From positions 5,354-12,498 of the forward strand of contig CAKXBD010000054.1 of NCBI GenBank assembly GCA_934871445.1: DNA of 7,145 nucleotides, in the 5' to 3' direction. A program made the translations under genes and the position numbers. Source of the DNA: an uncultured bacterium. Its GTDB lineage: Bacteria; Bacillota; Clostridia; Christensenellales; Borkfalkiaceae. This document shows positions 4,977 to 7,145 of the stretch, piece after piece (positions within the stretch are counted from its first letter, which is position 1; every line of letters begins with the position of its first letter). A model generated the notes under the pieces. The model ran no database searches, was not told where the DNA came from, and saw only the letters and a list, made by a program, of their open reading frames with translations.

Positions 4977-6167
4977 TTATCGTTTATCATTCCGAGCGGG
5001 CATGGGCGCATAAGTCGTCATACAGGCGCCGGCGCACTCTCCCGTCTCGGAGATTTCCTCAAAAAATCCTTCCGCGACCACAAGCGGAGCTCTATTTTCC
5101 GCATTGAAAGCCGCCGTCGGCTCCAATTGCCCAAAGGCGACCGATGGTTCGGGGCCGTTCGGTTCGGACTCTCCCGCCGATTCCTCCATCGGCACTGTTT
5201 CTCCGGTTTTCGGGTTCCGCGTCTGTACCGCTCCGCCCGAAGTTTTCGCGGCTCGGGAATCCCCCAGCGCCGCGGCCACAGACGCCGCCGCCATAATTGC
5301 ACAGCCGACGCCCAATGTCCACGTCCAACCGACCTTTCCCGCCGTCAAAGAAAACAGTACTCCCGCCAATGATTCCAAACTGAGCAAAATTGCCGTAAGA
5401 GAGGGCGAAACGCGGCTCTGAGCAAACGTCTGGACGATATACGCATAGGCCGAGCTGAGGGCTCCTAAATAGATGACCGCGGGGAGGCATACGCTCCAAT
5501 TGATAAAGGCAAAATTCTGTCGTTCGACCAAAAGCGCGCCGGTCAGCCCCAAAAGCCCCATCGTCAACATCTGCACGGCATTAAAGTTAAATACATTGAT
5601 GTCGTCGGCAAAGCGGTCAACTAAAATAATCTGTACCGCAAAACACCATGCACAAAGCAATGTGACCGCATCGCCGCGATTAAAATTCAAGGTCGTCCCA
5701 CGAAAATCAAATAAAAAAAACATACCCACGAGAAAAAGCAACGCATTAAAGAGCGGACGCCACTGGAATTTTTTGCGCAAAACACAGTAGATGACCGGCA
5801 CAAAGACGACATAGGCACCCGTCAACATACCGCTCTTTGCCGTATCGGTATACAGCAGTCCGACCGATTGAAAAACAAAGCCGCAGAAGTTGACCGTCCC
5901 GACGGCAATTCCTGCCCATAATTCCCTTTTAGCGATTTTTGTATATCCTTTCGTGCGGAAGAGGCAAAGGCGCAAAACGAACAGAATGACCGCCGCCAAT
6001 AAAAAACGCCCTGCCAACATGGTGAAAACACCCATGCTTCCCGTCAACGCCTCATCCGTGGCGATGATTCCGTATCCCCAAATGAGCGTGACAGACAATA
6101 ATAATCCGATACAGAGAAATTTCAGTCCCCTTCCGGTTTTATCCGTTACATTGTTTCCGATCTTCAT
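4977..6167 (-). CDS. EamA-family drug/metabolite transporter (DMT) with long acidic C-terminal tail
   Basis: A 396-residue inner membrane permease with two EamA repeats (about 18-155 and 165-300), five hydrophobic helices each. Landmarks are LIWGYGIIATDEAL near the first helix, the conserved LLYTDTAKSGMLTGAYVVFV (104-123) and AYIVQTFAQSRVSPSLTAIL (242-261) followed by LSLESLAGVLFS. DMT proteins carry amino acids, nucleotide-like compounds or other metabolites; the substrate is not predictable here. The family is usually about 300 residues; this one continues with a hydrophilic tail (303-396) holding 15 acidic and 8 basic residues, 9 Pro, a repeated EP(S/T)xAF motif (340-345, 349-354) and a CAGAC pair (C378, C382). 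The tail stays in frame to its TAA, so no frameshift is evident. Start at 6167 with AAGGAGG nine bases upstream. First gene of a two-gene operon with the TIM-barrel protein; its leader carries a terminator-like hairpin. Confidence 0.93.
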   Translation of the reverse strand: MKIGNNVTDKTGRGLKFLCIGLLLSVTLIWGYGIIATDEALTGSMGVFTMLAGRFLLAAVILFVLRLCLFRTKGYTKIAKRELWAGIAVGTVNFCGFVFQSVGLLYTDTAKSGMLTGAYVVFVPVIYCVLRKKFQWRPLFNALLFLVGMFFLFDFRGTTLNFNRGDAVTLLCAWCFAVQIILVDRFADDINVFNFNAVQMLTMGLLGLTGALLVERQNFAFINWSVCLPAVIYLGALSSAYAYIVQTFAQSRVSPSLTAILLSLESLAGVLFSLTAGKVGWTWTLGVGCAIMAAASVAAALGDSRAAKTSGGAVQTRNPKTGETVPMEESAGESEPNGPEPSVAFGQLEPTAAFNAENRAPLVVAEGFFEEISETGECAGACMTTYAPMPARNDKR

Positions 6168-6211
6168 TTTCGTGCTCCTCCTTCCCGTCTCCGGTTATTT
6201 CGATTTTTTTC

Positions 6212-6267
6212 GGGGAATTTTTTTCGTCGAAAAAGGTGCGCCCGTTCTCTCATGCGCACCCTTCCCC
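6212..6267 (-). promoter_or_regulatory. Structured leader of the permease operon, candidate RNA switch
   Basis: Three mutually compatible stems can form in the leader RNA. P1 pairs GGGGAA (6267-6262) with TTCCCC (6217-6212). P2 is the 7-base GGTGCGC/GCGCACC hairpin. P3 pairs TTTTTC (6234-6229) with GAAAAA (6225-6220) round a 3-base loop. Together they make a 56-base three-way junction in which the T-run of the terminator hairpin is paired. I know no published riboswitch class with this layout. The stems were found by eye; no folding energy was calculated. Confidence 0.4.
6230..6260 (-). terminator. Terminator-like hairpin in the permease leader (attenuator candidate)
   Basis: Perfect 7-base GC-rich arms, GGTGCGC (6260-6254) and GCGCACC (6241-6235), with a 12-base loop and five T (6234-6230) directly after. 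It lies between the promoter and the permease gene, with no other minus-strand gene upstream to terminate, so it should act on the operon's own transcript, starting about 14 bases after the predicted start. Confidence 0.65.
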
Positions 6268-6280
6268 TATTTTCTCTTCG

Positions 6281-6310
6281 ATTATATCACATTTCACTGC
6301 TCTTTGTCAA
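6281..6310 (-). promoter_or_regulatory. Promoter of the permease/TIM-barrel operon
   Basis: Minus strand TTGACA (6310-6305), 18-base spacer, TATAAT (6286-6281), with TGA before the -10 box. Predicted start near 6274 gives a leader of about 107 bases before the ATG at 6167. Confidence 0.9.
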
Positions 6311-6387
6311 ATATTTTGGAATGTCATTTTTGAAATTTTATTCTTTTTATCTATCAATTATTCTACATTTCTAAACAATATTTTTTT

Positions 6388-6414
6388 ATATATCTCCTAT
6401 AAAATAAGATATAT
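6388..6414. repeat. Inverted repeat in the AT-rich divergent intergenic region
   Basis: ATATATCT (6388-6395) and AGATATAT (6407-6414) are perfect 8-base arms separated by 11 bases, preceded on the plus strand by seven T. It lies between the divergent permease promoter and the ferritin gene. It has the geometry of a dimer binding site, but such AT-only arms arise easily by chance in this composition. The rest of 6311-6522 is strongly AT-rich, with an imperfect palindrome GCATATAAATTTATGC at 6425-6440 and no convincing gene. Confidence 0.35.
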
Positions 6415-6522
6415 TCATAAAACCGCATATAAATTTATGCAAAACATACGAAAAACAAAAATCCTTTCAAAAACAAGAAAATTTTTTCCGAAAGCGTTAT
6501 AAGAGGATAAAAGTCGTTTATA

Positions 6523-6528
6523 TATAAT
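6523..6528 (+). promoter_or_regulatory. Candidate -10 box of the ferritin gene
   Basis: TATAAT lies 18 bases upstream of the ferritin ATG and overlaps a perfect 10-base palindrome TTATATATAA (6518-6527). No good -35 box is found 16-18 bases upstream, and the predicted start (about 6535) would fall inside the ribosome binding site, so either the promoter is activator-dependent or the true promoter lies further upstream. Confidence 0.35.
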
Positions 6529-6546
6529 GCGAAAGGAGAAAAAAAT

Positions 6547-7056
6547 ATGGATAAAAAAGTTTCGGAATTACTCAACGCACAGATCAACAAGGAATTTTAT
6601 TCCGCATATCTCTATCTCGATTTCGCAAATTATTTCGAGCGCAGAGGGCTGTCGGGTTTTGCGCACTGGTACGAGGTGCAGGCACAAGAGGAACGCGATC
6701 ACGCCATGCTGTTCTATCGTTATTTGCTCAACAACGGCGAAACCGTAACGCTGGAAGCAATCGACGCGCCCAAGACGGAAGGGAAAAAGGACTTAGACGT
6801 GCTGGAAGCCGCTTTGGCGCATGAAAAATATGTCACCGCGCTCGTCAATGACATCTATGCAGCCGCCTATGCCGTCAAGGATTTTCGCGCGATGCAGTTT
6901 CTCGACTGGTTTGTAAAAGAACAGGGGGAAGAGGAAAAGAACGCCTCCGACCTCATCACAAAAATGCAATTATTCGGCTCCGATGCAAAGGGACTTTACA
7001 TGCTGGATAATGAATTGAAGGCCCGCGTTTATTCCGCGCCGTCCTTAGTGCTTTAA
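6547..7056 (+). CDS. ftnA: Ferritin (FtnA-type, non-haem iron storage)
   Basis: A 169-residue cytoplasmic ferritin subunit that oxidises Fe(II) and stores the mineral inside a 24-subunit shell. The ferroxidase residues are all present, one position earlier than in E. coli FtnA: E16 (INKEFYSAY), E49 and H52 (EERDHAMLFY), E93 (HEKYV) and Q126 (KEQGEEEK), plus Y23 and E129/E130. The four-helix bundle and short fifth helix are full length, and no haem-binding Met of the bacterioferritin type is evident. Start at 6547 is set by GGAG eight bases upstream. It is transcribed alone and divergently from the permease operon, and ends at a strong hairpin terminator. In an anaerobe it would limit free iron during oxygen exposure, in line with the Hrb-like gene nearby; no shared regulatory site was seen. 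Confidence 0.97.
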   Translation: MDKKVSELLNAQINKEFYSAYLYLDFANYFERRGLSGFAHWYEVQAQEERDHAMLFYRYLLNNGETVTLEAIDAPKTEGKKDLDVLEAALAHEKYVTALVNDIYAAAYAVKDFRAMQFLDWFVKEQGEEEKNASDLITKMQLFGSDAKGLYMLDNELKARVYSAPSLVL

Positions 7057-7105
7057 CTTAAATGAGAAAAACAGCGACGGGAAAAGTTCAATTCTCATAG
7101 GGATT

Positions 7106-7141
7106 AAAAGAGCGAAGATTTCTAAAAATCTTCGCTCTTTT
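7106..7141 (+). terminator. Intrinsic terminator of ferritin, probably bidirectional
   Basis: Sixteen-base perfect arms (7106-7121 and 7126-7141) around the loop CTAA; core AGAGCGAAGATTT. The arms begin with AAAA and end with TTTT, so a T-run follows the GC-containing part of the stem in both directions, and the element could also stop a gene entering from the right on the minus strand. It lies 49 bases after the ferritin stop. Confidence 0.9.
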
Positions 7142-7145
7142 CAGT

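Noticed and set aside
5104..5421. Plus- and minus-strand alternative frames over the tail of the EamA permease
   Set aside because: These prompted the question whether the tail is a frameshifted second gene, but none shows motifs or a start signal, while the permease frame runs unbroken to a stop that overlaps the next gene's ribosome binding site.
6236..6502. Plus-strand open frame in the permease-ferritin gap
   Set aside because: Starts inside the permease leader hairpin, is Phe/Ile/Lys-rich as expected of random AT-rich DNA, and has no ribosome binding site.
7062..7100. Twelve-codon open frame and ATGAGAA/TTCTCAT inverted repeat after ferritin
   Set aside because: Too short, no ribosome binding site, and the repeat has a 23-base loop; the real terminator is the long hairpin just downstream.

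Overview
The window looks like the chromosome of an anaerobic Gram-positive bacterium of the Bacillota, most likely a clostridial lineage. The signs are consensus sigma-A promoters, strong AGGAGG-type ribosome binding sites, AT-rich intergenic gaps, a lysine-rich S21 protein, a PcrA-type helicase, and a flavin reductase-rubredoxin fusion of the kind known from strict anaerobes. The exact taxon cannot be named from the sequence. There are no mobile elements, CRISPR arrays or tRNA/rRNA genes; this is ordinary core and metabolic territory with several unusual details.

Layout, left to right. Minus strand, 1-2425: pcrA, a UvrD/PcrA helicase whose last few residues run off the left edge. It carries a very Gly/Ser/Tyr-rich linker before its C-terminal Tudor-like domain and has a near-consensus promoter that should give a leaderless mRNA. 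Minus strand, 2499-2900: a small helical protein of unknown function. Minus strand, 3031-3207: rpsU (ribosomal protein S21), with its own terminator and a perfect-consensus promoter preceded by phased A-tracts. Minus strand, 3407-4039: a flavin reductase-rubredoxin fusion (Hrb-like) with a perfect-consensus promoter and a palindrome right at its predicted transcription start. Minus strand, 4150-6167: a two-gene operon transcribed from right to left. The EamA/DMT permease (with an odd 94-residue acidic tail) comes first and the sugar-phosphate-isomerase/endonuclease-IV-like TIM-barrel protein follows. Its leader holds a terminator-like hairpin between promoter and first gene. Plus strand, 6547-7056: a ferritin, divergent from the permease, closed by a strong hairpin terminator at 7106-7141.

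How the genes fit together. The Hrb-like protein and ferritin both fit oxygen/nitric oxide defence and iron handling in an anaerobe, but they are separate transcription units with no visible common operator. The permease and TIM-barrel protein are probably translationally coupled and may import or export and process a small (sugar-like) metabolite. rpsU, the unknown small protein and pcrA lie in a row on the same strand, but rpsU has its own terminator and pcrA its own promoter, so they are mostly separate units.

Most noteworthy: the prion-like SYG-rich linker of PcrA, the predicted leaderless pcrA transcript, the structured attenuator-like leader of the permease operon, the operator-like palindrome of the Hrb gene, and the tail of the permease. 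All functional statements rest on reading motifs by eye; no database search was done.
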